From assembly GCA_002293585.1 (NCBI GenBank), contig DBDM01000108.1, forward strand, positions 1 to 5,183: a DNA stretch of 5,183 nt. Reading direction: 5' to 3'. Positions within the stretch are counted from its first letter, which is position 1; the number at the start of each line of letters is the position of its first letter. The notes under the pieces are model-generated. The model was given only the letters and a program-made list of their open reading frames with translations, was not told where the DNA came from and did not search any database. Source of the stretch: Bacteroidales bacterium UBA932 (lineage in GTDB: Bacteria; Bacteroidota; Bacteroidia; Bacteroidales; UBA932). The translations under genes and the position numbers were made by a program. Of this stretch, positions 1 through 5,183 are shown piece after piece.

Positions 1-179
1 CTGATGGACAAAGTCCACGTCGCTTTTTCAAGAAAATCGGCGGTTTGACGTACTCCAAAAGTCTGATTACCTGTGGCAAAGTTAGCGGCCAGTCCGCCGC
101 CTTTGGAATTTTGTACTAACACTACTAATGTTAGTAATATACAGGCAATTATAATCAATATGGCAACAACTGTATACAT
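1..179 (-). CDS. secG: SecG, preprotein translocase subunit (3' end cut by window edge)
   Basis: SecG is the small inner-membrane subunit of the SecYEG channel and stimulates SecA-driven export of unfolded proteins. Only the first 59 codons lie in the window. Translation from the ATG at 179 gives MYTVVAILIIIACILLTLVV, a hydrophobic first membrane segment (about residues 2-22). It is followed by LVQNSKGGGLAANF, the conserved Gly-rich cytoplasmic loop of Bacteroidota SecG, and then FGVRQTADFLEKATWTLSI, leading towards the second membrane segment, which is mostly outside. The start lies 4 bases after the stop of the upstream gene (184-894), so it is the last visible member of that operon. No Shine-Dalgarno sequence is visible; the bases before the ATG are almost all A and T. 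The identification rests on recalled family similarity and is strong despite truncation. Confidence 0.93.
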   Translation of the reverse strand, partial: MYTVVAILIIIACILLTLVVLVQNSKGGGLAANFATGNQTFGVRQTADFLEKATWTLSI

Positions 180-183
180 ATTT

Positions 184-894
184 TTAAGATTTAATTTTAA
201 ACTTCAAATTTTGCATTCGGGTTGCAAAGTAAGTGCTTTTTTTTGGTTCCCGCAAACTTAATTTTTCATAGGTGGCCATAGCTAACGATACAAGCCCCTG
301 ATCTTCATATATTTTCGCTAATGTTTCAGTGACTAAATCGTCGAAATTCTGAGGTACGATAGTGACCGGTGCGGGCATGGGCTCGCGAAGTTCGATACCT
401 TCGGGAACTTCTACTTCGTTGAGGGCGCTGGCCACAGGCCGGAGTTGCGGCTTTTTGATCAGGAAACTGCTCACCGGATCGGATTCGGAAAGCTCTAAGG
501 TTTCACCGCTGAAATAATCGCCCGGATTATAGGGCATGGTCTTTTTAGCCGGCCCGGTTACCGGAGGTGTTGCAGCCGGTATGGCAGTGGGGGCTGGTGC
601 AGTAGTGGCGGTGGCGGCTGTTATTGTGTTTGTTGTTTCCGGAACATGCGGTTGCGTACGGATGTGTTGTAGCCGTTGGAACAGGCGTTCCCGGTTGATG
701 ACGTAAATAGCCGCTTTGGCTGTTTGGTGGCGAGACAGTTCTTGACCCTGTTGCAGGTATGCTTCCAATAATAATTGTTGGGCGATGCCGCACCACGGAT
801 AATAGTCGGTAAATTGCTCCAGGCTCTTCAGTTCACCGGCCGAAAGCGGCGGCGGAGCAGCGCTTAATCGTTGTAAAAATTGTTCAATGTTCAT
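184..894 (-). CDS. Bacteroidota-specific protein of unknown function with TPR-like C-terminus, between lptE and secG
   Basis: This 236-residue protein has no assigned function. It has no signal peptide or membrane segment, so it is probably cytoplasmic. Three parts are visible. Residues 1-80 form a helical N-terminal domain containing FTDYYPWCGIAQQLLLEAYL and AAIYVINRERLFQRL, which resembles a conserved Bacteroidota domain. Residues 85-120 are a low-complexity Thr/Ala/Pro linker. Residues 184-230 hold one TPR-like helical hairpin (ETLAKIYEDQGLVSLAMATYEKLSLREPKKS), followed by YFATRMQNLK. Such single-hairpin ends usually mediate protein contacts. The ATG at 894 overlaps the lptE stop in a TGATG junction, implying translational coupling; a GTG one codon earlier (897) is an equally coupled alternative giving 237 residues. 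The context between LPS-export and Sec genes suggests an envelope-related role, but that is inference only. Confidence 0.85.
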   Translation of the reverse strand: MNIEQFLQRLSAAPPPLSAGELKSLEQFTDYYPWCGIAQQLLLEAYLQQGQELSRHQTAKAAIYVINRERLFQRLQHIRTQPHVPETTNTITAATATTAPAPTAIPAATPPVTGPAKKTMPYNPGDYFSGETLELSESDPVSSFLIKKPQLRPVASALNEVEVPEGIELREPMPAPVTIVPQNFDDLVTETLAKIYEDQGLVSLAMATYEKLSLREPKKSTYFATRMQNLKFKIKS

Positions 895-897
895 CAC
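892..897 (-). other. Stop/start overlap coupling lptE to the 236-aa gene
   Basis: On the minus strand these six bases read GTGATG. The lptE stop TGA (896-894) shares its A with the ATG at 894. A GTG at 897 could also start the downstream gene with a 4-base overlap. There is no Shine-Dalgarno-like sequence just upstream, so re-initiation by the terminating ribosome is the likely way the downstream gene is translated. I prefer the ATG because it is the stronger start codon. Confidence 0.7.
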
Positions 898-1403
898 CAG
901 TTGGCTACTGCAGCGTTAAAAATATCTTCTATTAATTTTTGTACGATCTCATCCGTCAATTGCGACTGCACGGCGTCCAGCGTTTGCGACGAAGGGTAGT
1001 CGGCGTAGTTGGAAAAAGATTTATCGTAACTTTGTTTTTCGTCTTTATTATTGGTAAACCGTATTTTTACGGTAATATTGAGCCGGTTGGTGGCGGCTAC
1101 TTCGGCGGCGGTCACAGCGATGGACGTCACGTCGTAACCGGTGATCTCGCCTTCGAAATGCAGGTCGCCGTCATAATCCACTAAGTCCAGGCGGGTGTTG
1201 CGCGTGAACCGGTCTTTCAGCCCCTCGGTGATGGTGTTGCTCAGGGACGGATAAACAATGGGCGCCATGTTATTGATGTAATCAATGCTCACGGAAGTCA
1301 CATCGGGCGAGATAGAGGTTCCGGTGAACGAGTATCCGCCTTTGCAGCTTTGCAGTGCAAGGCACAGGCCGGACAGCGCTAATATGGTCAATAACTTATT
1401 CAA
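894..1403 (-). CDS. lptE: LptE, outer-membrane LPS-assembly lipoprotein
   Basis: LptE is the lipoprotein plug of the LptD barrel, which inserts lipopolysaccharide into the outer leaflet of the outer membrane. The 169-residue product starts with a type II signal peptide: Lys3, a hydrophobic core, and lipobox LQSC with the lipidated Cys at residue 20. Next comes GYSFTGTSISPDV, typical of Bacteroidota LptE. The central GDLHFEGEITGYDVTS (79-94) and NRLNITVKIRFTN (106-118), and the C-terminal IFNAAVANW, fit the same family. Length is normal. The start is TTG: an in-frame TAA lies five codons upstream (1418-1416), no ATG occurs before the lipobox, and the TTG gives a proper charged n-region. It overlaps the last 8 bases of the upstream activator gene, so translation is probably coupled. 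No acidic surface-export signal follows the Cys, consistent with a periplasm-facing protein. Confidence 0.92.
   Translation of the reverse strand: MNKLLTILALSGLCLALQSCKGGYSFTGTSISPDVTSVSIDYINNMAPIVYPSLSNTITEGLKDRFTRNTRLDLVDYDGDLHFEGEITGYDVTSIAVTAAEVAATNRLNITVKIRFTNNKDEKQSYDKSFSNYADYPSSQTLDAVQSQLTDEIVQKLIEDIFNAAVANW
1396..1403 (-). other. 8-base overlap; TTG start of lptE inside the end of the activator gene
   Basis: The activator ends GAC ATT GAA TAA on the minus strand. lptE begins at the TTG lying across ATT-GAA and continues AAT AAG TTA. No purine-rich Shine-Dalgarno sequence precedes it. The only other start-like codon before the in-frame stop is an ATT at 1412. The overlap therefore decides the lptE start and implies coupled translation. 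Confidence 0.65.
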
Positions 1404-2562
1404 TGTCGTAATCTTTTAATTTTCTGTAAAGGGTGCGGGCGGATATGCCTAATTCTTCGGAGGCTAATTTGCGGTTACCGTTATTTTTGGCCAGCGCCGC
1501 TTTGATCAGTTGCTTTTCGTGTTCTTCAATGGAGAGGTTTTCCTCTTGGATCTCTTCGGTGTCGGTAATGCCGGTGTCCAATGAACGGGACACATTGCCC
1601 GGGTGGACAATATTTACGGCAGCGGTTCCTGCAACGCGTTCCTGTGACAGCTCATGCACTACCTGTTTCAACGCATTCATGTCGTTGCGCAGGTCGAACA
1701 ACACGTTATACAATATTTCGCGCTCCGACGAAACGGACTGCTGTTCCTTTACCGGCAACACCGCCGGCAGACTGGAACTGTTGTAGTGCGGCAGGTAGGT
1801 TTGCAGCGTCTCGGCATTGATCAACCGTTCTTTTTCGATCACCGACAATTGCTCGGTGACGTTTTTAAGCTGGCGGATGTTGCCCGGCCAGTAGTAGGTT
1901 TCGAGTACCCGCCGCGCCTCGGGTGTGAGGCTGATGACCGGCATGTGGTAACGTTCGGCGAAATCGGCAGCGAATTTGCGGAACAAGAGGTGAATGTCTT
2001 CTTTCCGTTCGCGCAGGGGCGGAATGCTGATGGGTACGGTATTGAGGCGGTAGTACAGATCTTCGCGGAAGCGTCCGTTCTGTACGGCCTGCATCACATT
2101 CACATTGGTGGCAGCGATTATGCGCACGTTTGTTTTCTGCACTTTAGAAGAACCGACTTTGATAAATTCGCCCGATTCGAGCACGCGCAGCAAGCGCACT
2201 TGTGTAGACAGCGGCAGTTCGGCCACTTCATCCAAAAAAATAGTACCGCCGTTGGCCACCTCGAAATACCCTTTGCGGGTATCGTGCGCACCGGTGAAGG
2301 AGCCTTTTTCATGCCCGAAAAGCTCCGAATCGATGGTGCCTTCGGGAATGGCGCCGCAGTTCACGGCGATGTAAGGCCCATGCTTCCGGCTGCTGAAATG
2401 ATGAATGATCTGCGGAAAAACTTCTTTTCCCACACCACTTTCACCGGTAATAAGCACCGACAGATCGGTAGGCGCCACCTGGCGTGCAATATCCAGCGCA
2501 CGGTCCAATCCCGGCGCGTGGCCGATGATATCAAAACGTTGTTTTAAACCAGCTAAGTCCAT
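1396..2562 (-). CDS. Sigma-54-dependent transcriptional activator (AAA+ / Fis-type HTH) lacking a sensory domain
   Basis: This 388-residue bacterial enhancer-binding protein would use ATP hydrolysis to open promoters held by sigma-54 RNA polymerase. The AAA+ domain fills about residues 10-240. It shows Walker A GESGVGKE (40-47), the sigma-54 contact loop as GSFTGA (87-92; GAFTGA is canonical), Walker B GGTIFLDE (105-112), sensor I AATN (150-153), the arginine-finger segment GRFREDLYYRLN (163-174) and sensor II WPGNIRQL (225-232). A poorly conserved linker (about 260-345) leads to a Fis-like helix-turn-helix (350-386, with GNRKLASEELGISARTLYRKL). Only about 15 residues precede the AAA+ core, so there is no receiver, GAF or PAS domain. 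The ATG at 2562 was chosen because MDLAGLKQRFDIIG matches the usual family start and upstream in-frame sequence runs through the promoter from a TTG. It is first in the operon with lptE. Its targets are unknown. Confidence 0.93.
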   Translation of the reverse strand: MDLAGLKQRFDIIGHAPGLDRALDIARQVAPTDLSVLITGESGVGKEVFPQIIHHFSSRKHGPYIAVNCGAIPEGTIDSELFGHEKGSFTGAHDTRKGYFEVANGGTIFLDEVAELPLSTQVRLLRVLESGEFIKVGSSKVQKTNVRIIAATNVNVMQAVQNGRFREDLYYRLNTVPISIPPLRERKEDIHLLFRKFAADFAERYHMPVISLTPEARRVLETYYWPGNIRQLKNVTEQLSVIEKERLINAETLQTYLPHYNSSSLPAVLPVKEQQSVSSEREILYNVLFDLRNDMNALKQVVHELSQERVAGTAAVNIVHPGNVSRSLDTGITDTEEIQEENLSIEEHEKQLIKAALAKNNGNRKLASEELGISARTLYRKLKDYDIE

Positions 2563-2572
2563 AATCAACCTA

Positions 2573-2601
2573 CAAAGGTACAAAAAATACGCGATACTCA
2601 A
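2573..2601 (-). promoter_or_regulatory. Predicted promoter for the activator-lptE-secG operon
   Basis: Reading the minus strand, a TTG (2601-2599, within TATTGAG) is followed by 18 bases and then TACCTTTG (2580-2573), a perfect match to the Bacteroidota -7 consensus TAnnTTTG. The -33 element is weaker than the ideal TTTG (ATTG here), and the spacing is one base short of the usual 19. The -7 box ends only 10 bases before the ATG at 2562, so the transcript leader would be just a few bases, nearly leaderless. Confidence 0.65.
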
Positions 2602-2611
2602 TACTTTTTTA

Positions 2612-2619
2612 TACCTTTG
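2612..2619 (+). promoter_or_regulatory. Predicted -7 box of the kdsB promoter
   Basis: TACCTTTG matches TAnnTTTG exactly and lies 19 bases before the kdsB ATG, leaving a leader of roughly 12-15 bases. No TTTG or TTG occurs where the -33 element should be (around 2589-2593, sequence ACGCG), so the promoter is probably weak or needs help. Its upstream part overlaps the -33 region of the opposite promoter. Confidence 0.55.
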
Positions 2620-2638
2620 CAATAAATTTACTAAGATT

Positions 2639-3385
2639 ATGTCATTTCTTGGAATTATTCCGGCACGTTATGCCTCGTCGCGTTTCCCCGGCAAACCCTT
2701 AGCCGATATTCACGGTAAACCCATGATCCGGCGGGTGTATGAGCAGGCGGTGAAGGCCCTCCCGCTCGTCTATGTAGCCACCGACGACGCGCGTATAGCG
2801 GAATGTGTGGAGGGTTTTGACGGTAATGTGATCATGACCTCCGCCACACACCGCAGTGGTACCGACCGATGTGCCGAAGCGGCTGCTAAAATACAGTTAG
2901 ACAGAAATATACAGGTAAATGTAGTAGTCAATATTCAGGGTGATGAGCCTTTTATTGACCCCTTGCAGATTAATGAATTGATCCGGTGTTTCAGTTCTCC
3001 CGACGTGCAAATTGCCACGTTAGTCAAGCGTTTTGGCAACGGAGAAGACATATTTTCGCCCAATACGCCTAAGGTGGTGGTGGGAATTAACCGTGAGGCT
3101 TTATATTTCAGCCGTTCGGCCATTCCTTTCCTGCGCGATGCCGACAGGCAGGAATGGGCGGTCAAACATACGTTTTATAAGCATATAGGCTTGTATGCCT
3201 ACCGCTCGGATATATTGCGCGCCTTGTCTCAACTAAGTCCTTCGCCCCTGGAAATGGCCGAATCATTGGAACAATTGCGTTGGCTGGAAAACGGTTATCG
3301 CATTAAAGTGGCTGAAACAGAGCATGAAACGCATGCGGTGGACACGCCCGAAGATTTGGTACGTTTATTGTCATTAAGGTACTAA
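2639..3385 (+). CDS. kdsB: 3-deoxy-manno-octulosonate cytidylyltransferase (CMP-Kdo synthetase)
   Basis: KdsB is a cytoplasmic enzyme that joins Kdo to CMP, using CTP and releasing pyrophosphate. CMP-Kdo is the activated donor for the LPS inner core. The product is 248 residues, the usual length for this family. Diagnostic features are the N-terminal nucleotide-binding loop IPARYASSRFPGKPL (7-21), VATDD (46-50), SATHRSGTDRCAEA (68-81), NIQGDEPFI (98-106, with the Mg-binding Asp at 102), HIGLYAYR (182-189), LEMAESLEQLRWLENG (204-219) and the C-terminal AVDTPEDL (233-240). The open frame extends far upstream, but the family start MSFLGIIPAR fixes the ATG at 2639, just after the predicted promoter. 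It is divergent from the operon containing lptE, another LPS gene, and is followed by a gene with its own promoter, so it is probably monocistronic. Nothing essential appears missing. Confidence 0.97.
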   Translation: MSFLGIIPARYASSRFPGKPLADIHGKPMIRRVYEQAVKALPLVYVATDDARIAECVEGFDGNVIMTSATHRSGTDRCAEAAAKIQLDRNIQVNVVVNIQGDEPFIDPLQINELIRCFSSPDVQIATLVKRFGNGEDIFSPNTPKVVVGINREALYFSRSAIPFLRDADRQEWAVKHTFYKHIGLYAYRSDILRALSQLSPSPLEMAESLEQLRWLENGYRIKVAETEHETHAVDTPEDLVRLLSLRY

Positions 3386-3408
3386 ATAGATGATTTCTTT
3401 TAAATTTC

Positions 3409-3439
3409 TTTGGATATTGGAAGATTAATTGTACATTTG
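3409..3439 (+). promoter_or_regulatory. Strong predicted promoter for the OmpA/TPR lipoprotein gene
   Basis: TTTG (3409-3412), a 19-base spacer, then TACATTTG (3432-3439) reproduces the Bacteroidota housekeeping promoter exactly in both boxes and spacing. It is the best promoter in the window. Transcription should start a few bases after 3439. It lies within the 97-base gap after kdsB; I found no hairpin terminator for kdsB between 3386 and 3408. Confidence 0.82.
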
Positions 3440-3482
3440 CAGATACGAAATAATATAAACTTAAACATAAAATAATAAAACT
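3440..3482 (+). promoter_or_regulatory. A-rich 5' leader without Shine-Dalgarno sequence
   Basis: Between the -7 box and the ATG lie 43 bases, of which the last ~30 are almost only A and T, with TAA and AAA runs and no GGAG-type motif. Unstructured A-rich leaders like this are a known feature of well-expressed Bacteroidota genes, where they stand in for the Shine-Dalgarno contact. No riboswitch-like fold is evident. Confidence 0.55.
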
Positions 3483-5147
3483 ATGAAAAACCGTATTTCT
3501 CTCTTAATGTTGGCATTGGCCACATTAGCGGTGGCGGCATGTTCGAGTCCTGAAAAAATGAAAAAACAGGCCGACTTGGTTACCACTTCTTGTGATCCCC
3601 AGGTATTGGAAATTCGTTCGGATGCTATTGAAGCCCGTTATACTATTACATTCCCGGAAAAATACTTCCACCCTAAAGCTACGTTGGAAATCACTCCGGT
3701 GCTTGTATACCAAGGCGGCGAAGTGGCCGGCCCGGTAAAAGTGTTGGAAGGCGAGAAAGTGCAGGGAAATAATACGATTATTCCGCAAATCGGCGGTAAA
3801 ATTACCCAACCCGTGAAATTTGATTACAAACCGGGTATGGAAGCCTGTCATTTGGAATTGCGTTTCCAATTGTTGTACAGCGGTAAATCAATTGCTTTCG
3901 ACCAACCCCGCAAATTGGCTGACGGTGCTAATGCTACTTATAAATTAGTGGCTATGGACGGAAAACCTTCTTTGCTGGCGCACAGGTATCAAAAAAATAT
4001 TGTTACCAATCAGGAAGCGCAGATCAATTATTTGGTGAATAGTCCCTCCGTTCGTTCCAGCGAATTGAACAAACAGGACATTAAAGCCCTGAGAGACTTC
4101 CTGGCATCGGTAGATACGGATGTCCGCAAGCAGGCTAAAGGCGTTAATATTATTTCCGCTGCTTCACCCGAAGGACCGATCAACGTTAACGAACCCTTAG
4201 CTGTTAACCGTGGCAAATCAGCTGAAAACACATTGAAAAACCTGACCAAAAAGGTAAAAGCAAAAGCGCCCGTAACCCATACTAACATTTCGGAAGACTG
4301 GGACGGTTTCCGTGACCTGGTAGCCGCTTCGGACATCAATGACAAAGACCTTATTCTTCGTGTGCTCACTATGTACAGTGATCCTGTGGTTCGCGAACGT
4401 GAAATCAAAAACATGTCGCAAACTTTCACGGTATTGAAAGATAAAGTACTTCCCCAACTGCGCCGTTCACGCATGATCGCCGAAGTGGATTGGGCTAACT
4501 ACACCGATCAGGAATTGACCGAAATGGTAAACACCAACAACGTTGAAGGACTTGATGTAGAAGGACTGCTTTACGCTGCTACCCTTTTTAACGATAATAA
4601 TGTAAAGATTAATCTTTACACTAAGGCTGCTGAGAAATTCAACGATTATCGTGCATACAACAATTTGGCTTGTGCTCAATTGATGGCTAACAATGTAAGC
4701 GCTGCTAAAGCTGCTTTGGCTAAAGCCAGCAACCAGAACGACGCTGCCGTGAAAAACAACGCCGGCGTTATCGCTTTGCGCGAAAACCGTATACCGGACG
4801 CTGTGAAAGCATTCACCGAATCAAACAACAGCGACGCCAGAGCTAACCTCGGTATTACTTCCATCCTGGCCGGCAATTATCCCGATGCTGTTAGCCGCTT
4901 GAATAGCACCAACACTTTCAATGAAGCCTTAGCCAATGTTTTGGCCGGTAACACCGACAAAGCTGCGTCAGTGCTCAACAACCTCAGCGATGCCAAATCG
5001 GTATACCTGAAAGCGGTTCTTGCTGCCCGTAAAGGCGATTGTACCCAGGTAGGTAACTTGTTGAAAGACGCTTATGCCAAAGACGGCGCTTTGAAACAAC
5101 GTGCTGCCACCGACATAGAATTTGCTAAATGTAAATCCAACATTTAA
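3483..5147 (+). CDS. Predicted envelope lipoprotein with OmpA-like segment and C-terminal TPR-like repeats
   Basis: I recognise this 554-residue protein as a Bacteroidota envelope lipoprotein type but cannot assign a function. Residues 1-20 are a type II signal peptide (MKNR, hydrophobic core, lipobox VAAC, lipid Cys20). Residues about 30-165 look like beta-rich domains (EARYTITFPEKYF, ATLEITPVLVYQ, HLELRFQLLY). Residues about 173-260 resemble an OmpA C-terminal fold: GVNIISAASPEGPINVNEPL then VNRGKSAENTL, echoing the Gly-x-x-S/D, Asn and Arg pattern of peptidoglycan-binding domains, with Arg243 kept and the usual Asp apparently replaced. From about 357 to 550 there are five or six TPR-like helical hairpins rich in Ala and Asn (AYNNLACAQLMANN, KNNAGVIALRENRIPDAVKAF, ARANLGITSILAGNYPDAV). 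The first residue after Cys is Ser-Ser-Pro, with no clear surface-export signal. The strong promoter and preference for GCT, CGT and AAA codons suggest abundant expression. Anchoring to outer membrane and cell wall is inferred. Confidence 0.85.
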   Translation: MKNRISLLMLALATLAVAACSSPEKMKKQADLVTTSCDPQVLEIRSDAIEARYTITFPEKYFHPKATLEITPVLVYQGGEVAGPVKVLEGEKVQGNNTIIPQIGGKITQPVKFDYKPGMEACHLELRFQLLYSGKSIAFDQPRKLADGANATYKLVAMDGKPSLLAHRYQKNIVTNQEAQINYLVNSPSVRSSELNKQDIKALRDFLASVDTDVRKQAKGVNIISAASPEGPINVNEPLAVNRGKSAENTLKNLTKKVKAKAPVTHTNISEDWDGFRDLVAASDINDKDLILRVLTMYSDPVVREREIKNMSQTFTVLKDKVLPQLRRSRMIAEVDWANYTDQELTEMVNTNNVEGLDVEGLLYAATLFNDNNVKINLYTKAAEKFNDYRAYNNLACAQLMANNVSAAKAALAKASNQNDAAVKNNAGVIALRENRIPDAVKAFTESNNSDARANLGITSILAGNYPDAVSRLNSTNTFNEALANVLAGNTDKAASVLNNLSDAKSVYLKAVLAARKGDCTQVGNLLKDAYAKDGALKQRAATDIEFAKCKSNI

Positions 5148-5183
5148 TTGGTAAATACCCTCTTGAAAATGCCTCGCCGGAAA

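Larger units (their letters stand above)
2573..2619. repeat. Near-perfect inverted repeat spanning the divergent promoters
   Basis: The left arm 2573-2587 (CAAAGGTACAAAAAA) and the reverse complement of the right arm 2605-2619 (CAAAGGTATAAAAAA) agree at 14 of 15 positions, with a 17-base spacer. Each arm contains one -7 box pointing outwards. The symmetry is partly explained by two copies of the same promoter element, but it also extends into the A-tracts. With a 17-base spacer centred at 2596 it could be an operator as well; no regulator is identified. Confidence 0.7.

Noticed and set aside
73..261. Plus-strand 62-codon open frame over the secG start
   Set aside because: It lies opposite secG and the end of the 236-residue gene, with no promoter or family resemblance.
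1654..2547. Long plus-strand open frame of 297 codons
   Set aside because: It lies wholly opposite the sigma-54 activator, whose AAA+ motifs are unmistakable. The 297-residue translation shows no recognisable family, signal or domain, so it is an antisense shadow.
2563..2622. Upstream TTG extension of the activator by 20 residues
   Set aside because: It would translate through the predicted promoter boxes and adds residues without family similarity. The ATG at 2562 fits the family start.
2405..2638. Upstream extension of the kdsB frame by 78 codons
   Set aside because: It runs through the antisense of the activator and through the promoter region. KdsB family proteins begin at the ATG at 2639, and the product from there has the usual length.
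3418..3433. Possible sigma-54 site (TGGAAG-N5-TTGTA) before the lipoprotein gene
   Set aside because: The spacing fits TGGCAC-N5-TTGCA, but the near-invariant GC of the -12 element is GT. The stretch also lies between and overlaps perfect housekeeping promoter boxes, so chance similarity is more likely.
5148..5183. Possible terminator after the lipoprotein gene
   Set aside because: Only a 4-base stem (GGTA/TACC at 5150-5159, 2-base loop) is present with no T-run, and the window ends too soon to judge.
1..5183. CRISPR arrays, insertion sequences, tRNA/rRNA genes, phage or defence genes
   Set aside because: Reading both strands shows no regularly spaced direct repeats, transposase or integrase motifs, or RNA-gene sequence. 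All long stretches are explained by core envelope genes.

Overview
The window looks like a chromosomal segment from a member of the Bacteroidota, most likely the order Bacteroidales. Three things point there. The protein sequences have the Bacteroidales form, for example the SecG stretch LVQNSKGGGLA and an LptE beginning GYSFTGTSISPDV after its lipid cysteine. The promoters match the Bacteroidota primary sigma factor pattern (TTTG, about 19 bases, TAnnTTTG). The genes lack Shine-Dalgarno sequences and have A/T-rich leaders. I cannot name the genus.

Layout: positions 1-2562 hold a tightly packed minus-strand operon. In transcription order it encodes a sigma-54-type AAA+ activator with no sensory domain (1396-2562), the LPS-export lipoprotein LptE (894-1403), a 236-residue Bacteroidota protein of unknown function with a TPR-like C-terminus (184-894), and the start of secG (1-179, cut by the window edge). 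The first two genes overlap by 8 bases, the next pair by 1 base, and secG follows after a 4-base gap. A 76-base divergent intergenic region with near-palindromic, overlapping promoters separates this operon from plus-strand kdsB (2639-3385, CMP-Kdo synthetase). After a 97-base gap with a textbook promoter and an A-rich leader comes a 554-residue lipoprotein (3483-5147) with an OmpA-like segment and C-terminal TPR-like repeats. Only 36 bases remain after it.

The common theme is the cell envelope. KdsB activates Kdo for the LPS inner core, LptE helps place LPS in the outer membrane, SecG assists export of envelope proteins, and the large lipoprotein is probably an abundant envelope component. 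The activator's targets cannot be read from the sequence.

I see no mobile element, CRISPR array, RNA gene, phage gene or defence system. The window reads as conserved core genome. The points most worth following are the symmetrical divergent promoter, the activator without a sensory domain at the head of an envelope operon, the TTG start of lptE, and the uncharacterised OmpA/TPR lipoprotein.
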